DNA from: G963677485 sp964519405
GTDB lineage: Bacteria > Armatimonadota > HRBIN16
Direction of reading: 5' to 3'
DNA length: 64,000 bases
Assembly (NCBI GenBank): GCA_964519405.1
Contig: CAZFLA010000003.1
Location: 1 to 64,000, forward strand
The position numbers and the translations under genes were made by a program. The number at the start of each line of letters is the position of its first letter. The first letter of the stretch is position 1. This document shows positions 53,599 to 62,278 of the stretch, piece by piece. Under the pieces are notes generated by a model that saw nothing but the letters and a program-made list of their open reading frames with translations, did no database searches and was not told the origin of the DNA.

Positions 53599-55121
53599 AT
53601 TGTTTCCTCAGCTCCTGTAGCCTCTAGCATTATTTGTTGTTCGTGAAGCATCTCGACGGGTCGAGCTTCTCCCAATCTGCCCCGATGCATCACGGCGATG
53701 CGGTCACATATACCCATAAGTTCCGGTAGATAACTACTCACAATCAAAATCGCCTTGGGTTTGATGTTAAGCTCAGTATTGCCCATTGCTAGCTCATCAA
53801 TCAGCCTATAGATCAGCGCTTTACTGGCAACATCGATGCCTCGGGTGGGTTCATCCAGCAGCAGAACATCCACATCATGATGCAACAAGCGTCCAAACGC
53901 CACTTTCTGTTGATTACCGCCAGAAAGGCTAGCTACAGTCTGCTCAGAGCCTCTGCACTTGATAGCTAACTTACCAATCAACAGGTCAGATATCTGCTTC
54001 TGCTTACTGGGCAGAACAATCGATCCAACTCCTGTGTCCTCAAGTTTCGACAAAGTCAAATTATCGGCGATAGTGAGGTTGAGTGCTAGTCCCTCGTTCT
54101 TTCTGTCTTCACTCAGTAATCCGATGCTTTGCTTCCAACGTGATGCAGGATTGGCCCATCCGACATTAGTGCCTACCATAATCTGTCCGCTCTTCACTAT
54201 GTCAAGACCAAATATCGCACGAAGCATCTCGGTACGACCGGCTCCTACTAAGCCAGCAATACCTAATACCTCACCTCGGCGCAGTGTAAAACTAGCATTA
54301 CTAGGCTTATGCTGTCCTGCCAAATCATCCACCTGCAGAACGACTTCACCCACAGCCCGTTTTGAACGGGGATAGAGTTCCTTTAAGTCTCGCCCCACCA
54401 TCAAGCTCACGATTTTATCAGTTGATGCCTGTGCAATTTCTCCGGAATATACAGCTTGACCATCCCGCAGCACAGTAAATTTATCAGCGATACGTTTGAC
54501 TTCCTCTATGAAGTGTGAGATATATACGATCGATTGACCTTGTTCCTTTAACCGAATAATAAGTTGAAAGAGTCGCTCAGCATCATCGGAAGACAAGCTG
54601 CTGGTAGGTTCATCGAGCACTAGAACACGGCTGCCAATAGCTAGCGCGCGCCCGATTTCCACTAACTGTTGTGCGGCCACAGTGAGTGAGCTCACCAGCG
54701 AATTTGGTGAGATATCAGGATGCCCTAATTGCTTTAGGGCATCCTGTGCACGCTTCCTGATAGTTTGCCGCTGCAGTATTCCGCCGCAGTTCGGCTCCAT
54801 ACCTAAAGCGATGTTGTCCTCTACTGATAGGTGCTGCGCTAACGATAGTTCCTGGTATATCATTGCCACACCAGAAACACGAGCCTCCATGGGATTTCGC
54901 GGACGATATGGCTTACCATCAAGCGTCATTTCACCGCGATCAGCAACGATGGCTCCCGACAGCACTTTCATCAGTGTGCTCTTGCCGGCACCATTTTCAC
55001 CCACAAGCGCATGGACTTCACCGGGTAGTATCTTCAAGCTCACATTGTCTAGAGCTATCGTATTGCCGAATTTCTTACTAATCCCAAGCATCTCCAGTCT
55101 TGGGATACTATCGGTGGTCAT
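53595..55121 (-). CDS. Sugar ABC transporter ATP-binding protein, RbsA family
   Basis: 508-residue double ATPase. Domain 1 has GENGAGKSTLMKVLSG, SSLTVAAQQLVEIGRALAIG and VLVLDEPTSSLS. Domain 2 has the degenerate GLVGAGRTEMLRAIFG, LSEDRKNEG, LSGGNQQKVAFGRLL and LLLDEPTRGIDVASKALIYR. The ATG overlaps the binding-protein stop (ATGA) and its stop overlaps the permease start. The three genes form one coupled operon. Confidence 0.94.
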   Translation of the reverse strand: MTTDSIPRLEMLGISKKFGNTIALDNVSLKILPGEVHALVGENGAGKSTLMKVLSGAIVADRGEMTLDGKPYRPRNPMEARVSGVAMIYQELSLAQHLSVEDNIALGMEPNCGGILQRQTIRKRAQDALKQLGHPDISPNSLVSSLTVAAQQLVEIGRALAIGSRVLVLDEPTSSLSSDDAERLFQLIIRLKEQGQSIVYISHFIEEVKRIADKFTVLRDGQAVYSGEIAQASTDKIVSLMVGRDLKELYPRSKRAVGEVVLQVDDLAGQHKPSNASFTLRRGEVLGIAGLVGAGRTEMLRAIFGLDIVKSGQIMVGTNVGWANPASRWKQSIGLLSEDRKNEGLALNLTIADNLTLSKLEDTGVGSIVLPSKQKQISDLLIGKLAIKCRGSEQTVASLSGGNQQKVAFGRLLHHDVDVLLLDEPTRGIDVASKALIYRLIDELAMGNTELNIKPKAILIVSSYLPELMGICDRIAVMHRGRLGEARPVEMLHEQQIMLEATGAEETI

Positions 55122-56116
55122 TTAGCTTTTTCCAGCGGGTTCAACAAAGATTGAATTTCTGGAGTTGACATGTTATCTTTCGTGATCAGTGTTGCTCCTG
55201 TGTCGATCCGCTCTGGCACTTTCTCGTTTTTGAGATGCTGAACGAGAGTCTTTACACCCATATAACCAATCTGCATAGGATTCTGGACCACAATGGCCTT
55301 AACTTGGCCGTTTTGAATAGACTTAAGCATCACCTCAGAACTGTCAAAACCCACAAGGTTCACCTTGCCGGCTAAATTAGCATCTTGAAGTGCCCTAAGC
55401 ATACCAAAAGCTACTGGCTCGCATGCACAGAAAATGCCATCTATCTTCTGACCTTTAAACCGCGATAGCAAGTTTTCGCCAGCTTTATACGCGGTTTCGG
55501 TAGTGACACCAGCATACTGATCGGATGTAAGTATCTTGATTCCAGGTGACTTCTTTACTGCATCCAAAAAGCCATCTTCACGCTTGGTGGTGCTGTCAGA
55601 TCCCTCGTTATATCGCAAAACAATGACATTACCTTTTTCATTCAGTATTTTAGCTAGATATTCACCTGCTAACTGTCCACCCAGGTAGTTGTCTGTAGCA
55701 ACAAAGCTAACAAAGTCTTTTCCCGCGGTTCCCTTCATACCAGAGTCAAATAATACAACCGGGATGCCGTTGCTTTGAGCATTAGCGACTGGAGCTCGTA
55801 GTGCAGTGTCGTCGAGTGGAGCCAGAACGATACCAGAAACTCCCTTGGATATGAAGTCTTCTACAACCGATATCTGAGCATCACGGTCATCTTCCTTAAG
55901 CGGCCCCTTCCAGATGATCTCAACACCGAGTTCCTTCCCAGCCTTGTCTGCACCGGCATGGACAGTCTTCCAGAATTCATGTATCGTGCCTTTGGGTATC
56001 ACTGCGATCTTAAGGCTGCCGGAAGCGCTTTGTGTTTCAGAATTGTCTTTTTTGCTGCATCCCACTCCAACTAACAGTAGGATGGCGAGTACCAGAATGA
56101 TGGGTAAACGTCGCAT
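55118..56116 (-). CDS. Sugar ABC transporter substrate-binding lipoprotein, RbsB/XylF-like
   Basis: 332-residue lipoprotein (LLVGVGC, Cys 20) with a periplasmic-binding type-1 fold: LKIAVIPKGTIHEFWKTVHA, GADKAGKELGVEIIWKGPLK, VEDFISKGVSGIVLAPLDDT, PVVLFDSGMKG and VGFDSSEVMLKSIQNGQVKA. AGGAGG lies 5 bases before the ATG at 56116. It is first gene of the second transport operon (binding protein, ATPase, permease, cupin). Ligand not determined; a pentose or other monosaccharide is probable from the family. Confidence 0.92.
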   Translation of the reverse strand: MRRLPIILVLAILLLVGVGCSKKDNSETQSASGSLKIAVIPKGTIHEFWKTVHAGADKAGKELGVEIIWKGPLKEDDRDAQISVVEDFISKGVSGIVLAPLDDTALRAPVANAQSNGIPVVLFDSGMKGTAGKDFVSFVATDNYLGGQLAGEYLAKILNEKGNVIVLRYNEGSDSTTKREDGFLDAVKKSPGIKILTSDQYAGVTTETAYKAGENLLSRFKGQKIDGIFCACEPVAFGMLRALQDANLAGKVNLVGFDSSEVMLKSIQNGQVKAIVVQNPMQIGYMGVKTLVQHLKNEKVPERIDTGATLITKDNMSTPEIQSLLNPLEKAK

Positions 56117-56166
56117 GAAATCCTCCTAGAACCGTTTGATAAATGGGATGCACTTGCAACTATGGC

Positions 56167-56212
56167 AAAAAAACATCCTGATGAAATACTGAAAGCCAGT
56201 TTTCATCAGGAT
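56167..56212 (-). terminator. Intrinsic terminator after the metallo-beta-lactamase gene
   Basis: A 12-bp stem (56175-56186 with 56201-56212; ATCCTGATGAAA / TTTCATCAGGAT) extended by an inner ACTG/CAGT pairing is followed on the minus strand by GTTTTTTT (56174-56167). It lies 70 bases after the gene stop and 50 bases before the next transport operon. Confidence 0.83.
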
Positions 56213-56282
56213 TCATATACGACATCAATATGCAAATCCCTGCACATTTGCAGCTTCTTCGCATACTAGATATAGAAACTCG

Positions 56283-57137
56283 TTAAGCAGATTTTTCAGT
56301 AATCACCTTATAGCTGCTGCCATCAGACACCACTTCTATATTGCCGTGCTGCCATGTTCTGTAGAATTTCCCGATATATGGTGAGTATCGCTTGTATCCA
56401 TCTACTCCGCGTGGGTCTGGTGACAGCCATGCAGGCATCGGGGCCACCGCGATTTCCGGTGTTACCTGCCTCATCCAACGCTGACCATTAGAGCCTGCAC
56501 CAGCATGATGCGATAGTTTATAAAGTGTTGATCGCACACTAGAGAAACGCCGCATCACACGGGTTTCCTCTTCAAAACCTTGATCACCGGCCAGCAATGC
56601 AGTAAAACTCTTGTAACGGAATTGAAGCACAATATTGTTATTGTTGATGTAGTTCACCACAGGAATCCGTGGCATGGCCGTGTCCAATACCCTTAGCGAA
56701 ACATCACCCTTAACTTCATACTGGCCCACTTTTGGTTGGACTAGCCGGATGCTTGAGGTTTTCATGAACTCATCAAAATGAGGCACAAACCCCTCACGTT
56801 CCTGGATATACTGCTTCTCATACTTCAGATAAAGGTCGTGCGGAATTGGTGACCACCAGATCTCTTCGAACTTAATCTCAGGGCTTTTAAGCATTTCCAT
56901 GAGCCCGCCAAAGTGGTCTGCGTGCATATGGCTGATGACAAATCTGTTAATCGTATTGATTCCGCGTGCCTTTAAAAACGGAATAATCGTGTTGATACCT
57001 TCGCCTTCTACACCAGCATCGACGAGAACGGTATAACCATCAGGATATGTGATAAGTGTGCTGTCACCAATTGTCGCCTTATTAACATTAATGAATACGA
57101 CGTGAAACGCACCGTCAGCCCGGTTGCTCGAAAACAT
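56283..57137 (-). CDS. ComEC-type metallo-beta-lactamase-fold hydrolase
   Basis: About 284 residues from the ATG at 57137, which has GGGGG about 10 bases upstream; the open frame begins earlier at 57182. No signal peptide is seen. It has the metal-binding motifs SHMHADHFGG near residue 75, LLAGDQGFEE near 185 and LSHHAGAGS near 210. The N-terminal pattern FHVVFINVNKATIGDSTLIT resembles the C-terminal hydrolase domain of ComEC proteins (FLDVGQGDAxLI). The ComEC in this window lacks exactly that domain, so this may be its separate partner, but it is 26 kb away and the link is speculative. Confidence 0.8.
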   Translation of the reverse strand: MFSSNRADGAFHVVFINVNKATIGDSTLITYPDGYTVLVDAGVEGEGINTIIPFLKARGINTINRFVISHMHADHFGGLMEMLKSPEIKFEEIWWSPIPHDLYLKYEKQYIQEREGFVPHFDEFMKTSSIRLVQPKVGQYEVKGDVSLRVLDTAMPRIPVVNYINNNNIVLQFRYKSFTALLAGDQGFEEETRVMRRFSSVRSTLYKLSHHAGAGSNGQRWMRQVTPEIAVAPMPAWLSPDPRGVDGYKRYSPYIGKFYRTWQHGNIEVVSDGSSYKVITEKSA

Positions 57138-57282
57138 TACAGATGAACCCCCATCCCAGAAATATAGATATATACATATCACTCGGGTGATATCATTTGT
57201 TACATTATACCGCTCTATTTTTGCTTAAGGCATCACAACCAAGCCGATCAGGCGACCTATATCCGCATATCATATCATGATA

Positions 57283-57699
57283 TTATGAGCGTTGATACAT
57301 CATACCGCTGCCCAGAGTTTCTGTTGGCCTTGCGATAAATCCGTATTTTTCGTACCAAGATTCCATCCCTTTAGCCGCAAATAACCCCACAAACGCACCA
57401 TGACGTGCATGGCGATTAATGTAATCCATCAACCCATCCATGATCATCGCTCCATACCCATGACCCTGATGTTGAGGAAGCACGATCACGTCCTGAACAA
57501 AGAACGCAAGCGAGCCATCACCTACGACTCTGCCTGCGCCTACACATCGACCATTCAAGCGTAACGTCACACCAAATAATGTTGTTTCCATAGCACGTTT
57601 TGCTTCAGCTAAGTCCGGAACCGGCCATCCTACCGCTTCTCGCAGAACTATCAAGTCTTCAGGTGCAGGCGGCCTATGAGCAATTGAGATACCTGGCAT
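57283..57699 (-). CDS. GNAT-family N-acetyltransferase
   Basis: 138-residue acetyl-CoA-dependent acetyltransferase. The acetyl-CoA loop is in FFVQDVIVLPQHQGHGYGAM (Q-G-H-G-Y-G), followed by LMDYINRHARHGAFVGLFAA and the typical C-terminus GMESWYEKYGFIARP. The ATG at 57699 has a near-perfect Shine-Dalgarno sequence (GGAGGTGAT). Substrate unknown. It stands alone, divergent from the lipoprotein pair. Confidence 0.88.
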   Translation of the reverse strand: MPGISIAHRPPAPEDLIVLREAVGWPVPDLAEAKRAMETTLFGVTLRLNGRCVGAGRVVGDGSLAFFVQDVIVLPQHQGHGYGAMIMDGLMDYINRHARHGAFVGLFAAKGMESWYEKYGFIARPTETLGSGMMYQRS

Positions 57700-57851
57700 G
57701 TCATATCACCTCCAGTGTAGTTATTTGTATCGAGTATAGCTCATTTAGGCCCACAGATAGGCATAAATACAGGGATTTCGCAAACATAAGTTGAAAGATA
57801 CATATAATCTCTACAGGTATTTTCTACAAACCACACATCAGGAGAACTAAC

Positions 57852-59204
57852 TTGATTAACCATCATGCAGCATGTATAGCAGCTCTAGGTTTATGTTTGT
57901 CAATCTGTGGTTGTCAAACACACGCCGACACTGCGTCTGATCGTATCGAGTTTATTGACAACGGAAAGATCCGAGTTGGCATCAATCTTGACTTAGGTGG
58001 ATCAATCACTTACTTGTCGAAATCGGGCTCCGATGTAAACCTCGTAAACTCGTCCGACTGGGGGCGCCAGATTCAGATGTCTCACTATTCTGGTCCAAAC
58101 CCATTTGAGCCAGATGGACATAAGGCAGACCCAACTTGGAGGGGGCTTGGCTGGAACCCCATTCAATCAGGCGACTGCTATGCTCACAGATCGACAGTAT
58201 TGGACTACAAGAATGACCGCAAGAGTTTGTATGTAAAGTGCATTCCTATGCAGTGGCCGCTTAACAACGTCCCCGGCGAATGCACCTTTGAGTGCTGGAT
58301 CACACTTAAAGACAACACTGCGGTTGTGAAAAGCCGCTTAGTGAACCACAGGTCTGACAAAAACCAGTATGACGGCAGAGACCAGGAACTGCCCGCTGTA
58401 TACACAAACGGCCCCTGGTGGAAATTAATGACATATGATGGCGATAAGCCATTTACCAAAGGTAAGCTCACACAGATCCCCCCTGTTATGCCCTGGAAGG
58501 GTTGGCTGAGCACCGAAAACTGGTCTGCTTTGGTTAATGACGAAGGCTGGGGACTTGGTATCTGGCAGCCTGGCGTATATCGCACGATCGGTGGCTTTGC
58601 AGGAAAACCTGGTAAAGGAGGGCCAAAAGACAGCCCAACCGGATATATAGCGCCGCTTCACCGCGAAATTATTGACCATAATATTACCTACACATATAAC
58701 TATGTGCTTATACTGGGCACTGTAGAACAGATCAGAGATTATGTGTATAAGCAAAACAAACCTACACAACAACCGAACTGGCAGTTTACACAGGATAGAC
58801 AGCACTGGATATATCGAAATACCACAGACACAGGTTGGCCGATAAAAGCAGAGCTAAACATCGGCTTATCGAACCAAAATGTGCAGCTTATCAGTCCCGA
58901 ATGCTTGTGGTCGGCAGCAAAAAACAAAATCCTGTATATTAATGCAGCTTTTCCTGCGAACTCAAAATCATTTATTGTTCAATGGGAGCGGCTTGATTCT
59001 TCTGGTTTTTCACCAGCAAAAAGTGTCTCCTGTGAGGTTATCAAAGACGGTAAATACCATATATACACAGTGGATATGACCAAGTCTTCGGAATATAAAG
59101 GGATGATCTCACGACTGCAGATTCTGCCAAATCCCGACGGTATTCGTGATGGTAGGCTAAAGGTTAAGTCAATAGGATTTGTAAAGCCACGATCCAGCAA
59201 ATAG
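57852..59204 (+). CDS. Lipoprotein of unknown family, tandem copy 1
   Basis: 450-residue lipoprotein with lipobox SICGC (Cys 21). No family was recognised. The body is beta-rich and aromatic: LGGSITYLSKSGSDVNLVNS, GRQIQMSHYSGPNPF, WPLNNVPGECTFECWITLKD, ELPAVYTNGPWWKLMTYDGD, LGIWQPGVY and TGYIAP. A separate C-terminal domain of about 130 residues ends LKVKSIGFVKP and resembles a carbohydrate-binding module. It may bind or cut polysaccharide. The start is TTG at 57852 behind AGGAG with a 7-base spacer. It is followed 15 bases later by a paralogue. Confidence 0.78.
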   Translation: MINHHAACIAALGLCLSICGCQTHADTASDRIEFIDNGKIRVGINLDLGGSITYLSKSGSDVNLVNSSDWGRQIQMSHYSGPNPFEPDGHKADPTWRGLGWNPIQSGDCYAHRSTVLDYKNDRKSLYVKCIPMQWPLNNVPGECTFECWITLKDNTAVVKSRLVNHRSDKNQYDGRDQELPAVYTNGPWWKLMTYDGDKPFTKGKLTQIPPVMPWKGWLSTENWSALVNDEGWGLGIWQPGVYRTIGGFAGKPGKGGPKDSPTGYIAPLHREIIDHNITYTYNYVLILGTVEQIRDYVYKQNKPTQQPNWQFTQDRQHWIYRNTTDTGWPIKAELNIGLSNQNVQLISPECLWSAAKNKILYINAAFPANSKSFIVQWERLDSSGFSPAKSVSCEVIKDGKYHIYTVDMTKSSEYKGMISRLQILPNPDGIRDGRLKVKSIGFVKPRSSK

Positions 59205-59219
59205 GAAAGGTATACAAAC

Positions 59220-60590
59220 ATGCATACTCGTCATACCCTCAAGGGCATTTTGGCTTATGCTGCGATCATTCTCATTGGAGGTTGTTCTATGCAAAATCAC
59301 GCTCAGGCCGATAGTATGAGCTACATCGATAATGGTGTTGTTAAATTGGGCATCGACCTTGATAAGGGTGGTTCTATCACGTATATTTCGAAATCAGGAA
59401 GCGACCTAAACCTGATCAACAGTGCGGATCTAGGACGACAGATTCAAATGTCGCATTATGCATATCCTGTTCCCTTTACACCAAATGGTATGAAACCCGC
59501 ATCTGGATGGGAAGGTATAGGATGGAATCCCATCCAAACAGGTGATGCTTTTGGGAATCCATCAAAAGTGCTTGCACATAGCCAAGACAAAAACAGTCTT
59601 TATGTTAAGTGCATTCCGATGCACTGGCCGTTGAATAACTTTCCTGGCGAATGCACCTATGAGTGTTGGATATCACTAAAAGATAACACCATCAACGTAA
59701 AATCACGTATGGTCAATCATCGTCCGGACAAGACATTTTACCCAGCTCGAGGCCAAGAACTTCCTGCAGTTTATACCAATGGACCGTGGTGGAGGTTGAT
59801 GACTTACAATGGTGACAAGCCCTTCACTGGCGATAAGCTAGTTCAGACTCCTGCGGTATTTCTATGGAAGATGGTCACCCCTACTGAGGGTTGGTCGGCT
59901 TTGGTGAACGATGAAGACTGGGGACTTGGCATCTATAAGCCAGGCGTTTATACCATAGCCGGTGGTTTTGCTGGCACACCAGGCAGTGGAGGTCCAAATG
60001 ACGGTCCTACTGGGTATATCGCACCTGAGATGGATCAGATCATCGACCACAACATCGACACGAGCTACCGATATACGCTCATCTTAGGATCATTGAAACA
60101 GATTCGCGACTATGTTTATAAACAACCGCGACCGCAAGTCAGCCCGCAGTGGGTGTTTAGCAACGACCGGCACTATTGGACATACAGTAATGCCATCGAT
60201 ACCGGTTGGCCGATCAAAGGGAAGCTTGATGTTGATCTGAGTAAAGATGAAGCCGCCATCAACGGCCCCAAAATATTCGTCCAGGCTGATAACAACCCTA
60301 TCGTATATATAAAGGCGGCTTTCACATCGCCAGCTAAAACTATGAAACTGGTTTGGGAAAAACAACAGTGGTCGCAAATTATCGATATGGGTCAAGCCGA
60401 CCCCTGCAGCCGATATGAGCTTGAATTCCCCATACAAGGTGACGGGCAGTATCGTGTATATGCAGTAAACATGAAGGATAACGCGAATTGGACCGGCATT
60501 ATCTCTCGCCTACGGATTGTTAGCCCGAAAGGTTCGGATAATCAGCGTGTGCAGATAAAGTCGATCGGCTTCGTGAAACAAACTGAGTGA
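59220..60590 (+). CDS. Lipoprotein of unknown family, tandem copy 2
   Basis: 456-residue paralogue of the preceding gene. It has lipobox LIGGC (Cys 22) and shares the same blocks: KGGSITYISKSGSDLNLINS, GRQIQMSHY, NNFPGECTYECWISLKDNT, ELPAVYTNGPWWRLMTYNGD, NDEDWGLGIYKPGVY and TGYIAP. The Cys in GECTFEC/GECTYEC, the aromatic WW and the C-terminal IKSIGFVK are kept in both. The C-terminal domain has diverged more than the core. The pair looks like a tandem duplication, perhaps for two related glycan substrates. A hairpin terminator follows the stop. Confidence 0.8.
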   Translation: MHTRHTLKGILAYAAIILIGGCSMQNHAQADSMSYIDNGVVKLGIDLDKGGSITYISKSGSDLNLINSADLGRQIQMSHYAYPVPFTPNGMKPASGWEGIGWNPIQTGDAFGNPSKVLAHSQDKNSLYVKCIPMHWPLNNFPGECTYECWISLKDNTINVKSRMVNHRPDKTFYPARGQELPAVYTNGPWWRLMTYNGDKPFTGDKLVQTPAVFLWKMVTPTEGWSALVNDEDWGLGIYKPGVYTIAGGFAGTPGSGGPNDGPTGYIAPEMDQIIDHNIDTSYRYTLILGSLKQIRDYVYKQPRPQVSPQWVFSNDRHYWTYSNAIDTGWPIKGKLDVDLSKDEAAINGPKIFVQADNNPIVYIKAAFTSPAKTMKLVWEKQQWSQIIDMGQADPCSRYELEFPIQGDGQYRVYAVNMKDNANWTGIISRLRIVSPKGSDNQRVQIKSIGFVKQTE

Positions 60591-60596
60591 CGTTAG

Positions 60597-60629
60597 CGAA
60601 GCCGCACCGATCAATTCGGTGCGGCTTCG
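60597..60629. terminator. Bidirectional hairpin terminator
   Basis: A perfect 14-bp stem (60597-60610 with 60616-60629; outer part CGAAGCCGCACCGA) and a 5-base loop, between the convergent lipoprotein and nitroreductase genes. No T-run, but the stem is very stable. Confidence 0.75.
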
Positions 60630-60635
60630 ACTCAC

Positions 60636-61157
60636 CTACTCACCGTATTTGTTGAACCATGCTCTTTGTTCAAACGGCTTCTTCTGACGCGGCTTGCCCT
60701 CTTTTTCGGCAATGCCTATCGGCAGAATGATCCGTACATGCTTGTCTTCCGGAACCCCCAGCAGGTCACCTATCTGTTTGTCGATGCCGCCTCGAAGTGC
60801 CGCATCAAGCCAAACGGTTGAATAACCGAGTGATGTTATCATCAGCAACATGTTCTCAACAGATGCAGAACAATCTTCAACTTCAAAGTGCATTCCGTTT
60901 GACAACACTTTTGGATCTGCTACACATACGATCAATGCCGGACTATCGAACTTCTGCTTATGTTCGAGAAGTGCTTTTATCTTCGCCAACATCTCTTGAT
61001 CATCAACAATCACAAAACTAGTGCTTTGGGCATTATTACCCGATGGGGCCATAATGCCCGCATTCACTATAGCAACGAGATCCTCTCTAGGCACCGGCGT
61101 CGGCAGATGCTTCCCTCTGTAACTGTATCGTTTAGATATGGCTTCCTGTAATTCCAA
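60636..61157 (-). CDS. Nitroreductase-family FMN-dependent oxidoreductase
   Basis: 173-residue flavoprotein of the NfsA/NfsB-like family. Motifs: AISKRYSYRGKHLP (FMN phosphate site), IVNAGIMAPSGNNAQSTSFV and SASVENMLLMITSLGYSTVW, then DLLGVPEDKHVRIILPIGIA. It likely reduces a nitro-aromatic, quinone or flavin substrate with NAD(P)H. The start is TTG at 61157, supported by GAGGT 7 bases upstream. It is a single gene between two hydrolase clusters; no specific substrate is implied. Confidence 0.92.
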   Translation of the reverse strand: MELQEAISKRYSYRGKHLPTPVPREDLVAIVNAGIMAPSGNNAQSTSFVIVDDQEMLAKIKALLEHKQKFDSPALIVCVADPKVLSNGMHFEVEDCSASVENMLLMITSLGYSTVWLDAALRGGIDKQIGDLLGVPEDKHVRIILPIGIAEKEGKPRQKKPFEQRAWFNKYGE

Positions 61158-61262
61158 GCTATGACCTCACATTTATACAACTATGCACTGCGAATTATTG
61201 AGATATTCGCTCCTTAGTGCTACATTGTACCTTGATCATTTATTGGTGCCAAGGGGAATAGA

Positions 61263-62210
61263 ATGGTTATATCTGAACACCGCACTTACCACTTCAACAA
61301 ACAGCGCCCTTTTCGGATATTGCAGCTGACCGATCTTCATCAAGGCGGACAGCCGCATCCTCAAACAGCACTGTCGATGTCGGCTGTCATCGAACACACC
61401 GAACCAGATCTCGTCATATTAACCGGCGATTGCGCGGTAAGCCCTGCATGTGAAAGTAAGCAGCAGTTGATGGATGCTGTAGAACGTGTTGTACAACCGC
61501 TCGTGGCTGCACGCGTTCCATGGGCTATTACTCTTGGTAACCACGACGCCGAAGGCATTGAGCGCTTCGGTATGACTAAGCAAGAGCTGATGACAATATA
61601 CCGTGCGCAGTCAGGAAACATTAACCGCAATCTTCTGGGTGACATACCTGGCTGCGGGAATGATGTATTGCTTGTCGCACGCCAGGCGGAGCACCCCGAT
61701 TTAGCGATATGGTTATTTGACTCCATGGATTATCCAACTGATGAACAGAAGCAACTTGGCATCTCTGGATATGGCTGGATTAGTCAACAGCAAGTCAACT
61801 GGTATTCCGACCAATCCAACTGGCACCTAGATCGGTTTGAACAGACCATACCGGGTCTGTGTTTCTTCCATATTCCCCTGCCCGAGTATCATGAAGTCTT
61901 TCAAAATGGCGCTTATACCGGCGAAAAGAATGAAGATATCTGCGCGGCATCGGTAAACTCCGGCTTAGCTGCTGCGATGTTGGAACACAACAATATCATG
62001 GGTGTCTATGTTGGTCATGACCACGTGAACACATTTGTGGGTGATTGGCACGGCATACATATGGGTTACGGCGGAAGTATTGGATACGCAACTTATGGGT
62101 TGCCTGAACCAAACAAACATGACCTTCGTGGGGGGCGCCTATTCGATATACCACTAGATAAACCTAAGCAATACACATCGAAATACGTGCTGGCGAAAGA
62201 TTTGATATAG
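61263..62210 (+). CDS. Calcineurin-like metallophosphoesterase
   Basis: 315-residue protein with the five metal-binding blocks: QLTDLHQGG near residue 22, LVILTGDCAV near 53, TLGNHDAEGIERFGM near 92, CFFHIPLPEYHEVF near 200 and YVGHDHVNTFVGDWHGIHMG near 250. This arrangement matches PhoD-/Dcr2-like phosphoesterases found beside sulfatase genes. No signal peptide is seen. The ATG follows AAGGGG with a 7-base spacer. It is separated by 68 bases from the sulfatase gene and may work in the same locus. Confidence 0.9.
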   Translation: MVISEHRTYHFNKQRPFRILQLTDLHQGGQPHPQTALSMSAVIEHTEPDLVILTGDCAVSPACESKQQLMDAVERVVQPLVAARVPWAITLGNHDAEGIERFGMTKQELMTIYRAQSGNINRNLLGDIPGCGNDVLLVARQAEHPDLAIWLFDSMDYPTDEQKQLGISGYGWISQQQVNWYSDQSNWHLDRFEQTIPGLCFFHIPLPEYHEVFQNGAYTGEKNEDICAASVNSGLAAAMLEHNNIMGVYVGHDHVNTFVGDWHGIHMGYGGSIGYATYGLPEPNKHDLRGGRLFDIPLDKPKQYTSKYVLAKDLI

Positions 62211-62278
62211 AGCAGGGATTTACGTCTTCTTTATCGAAATATAACGGGATTATATCTATACAACCGGAGCAAGTGCTC

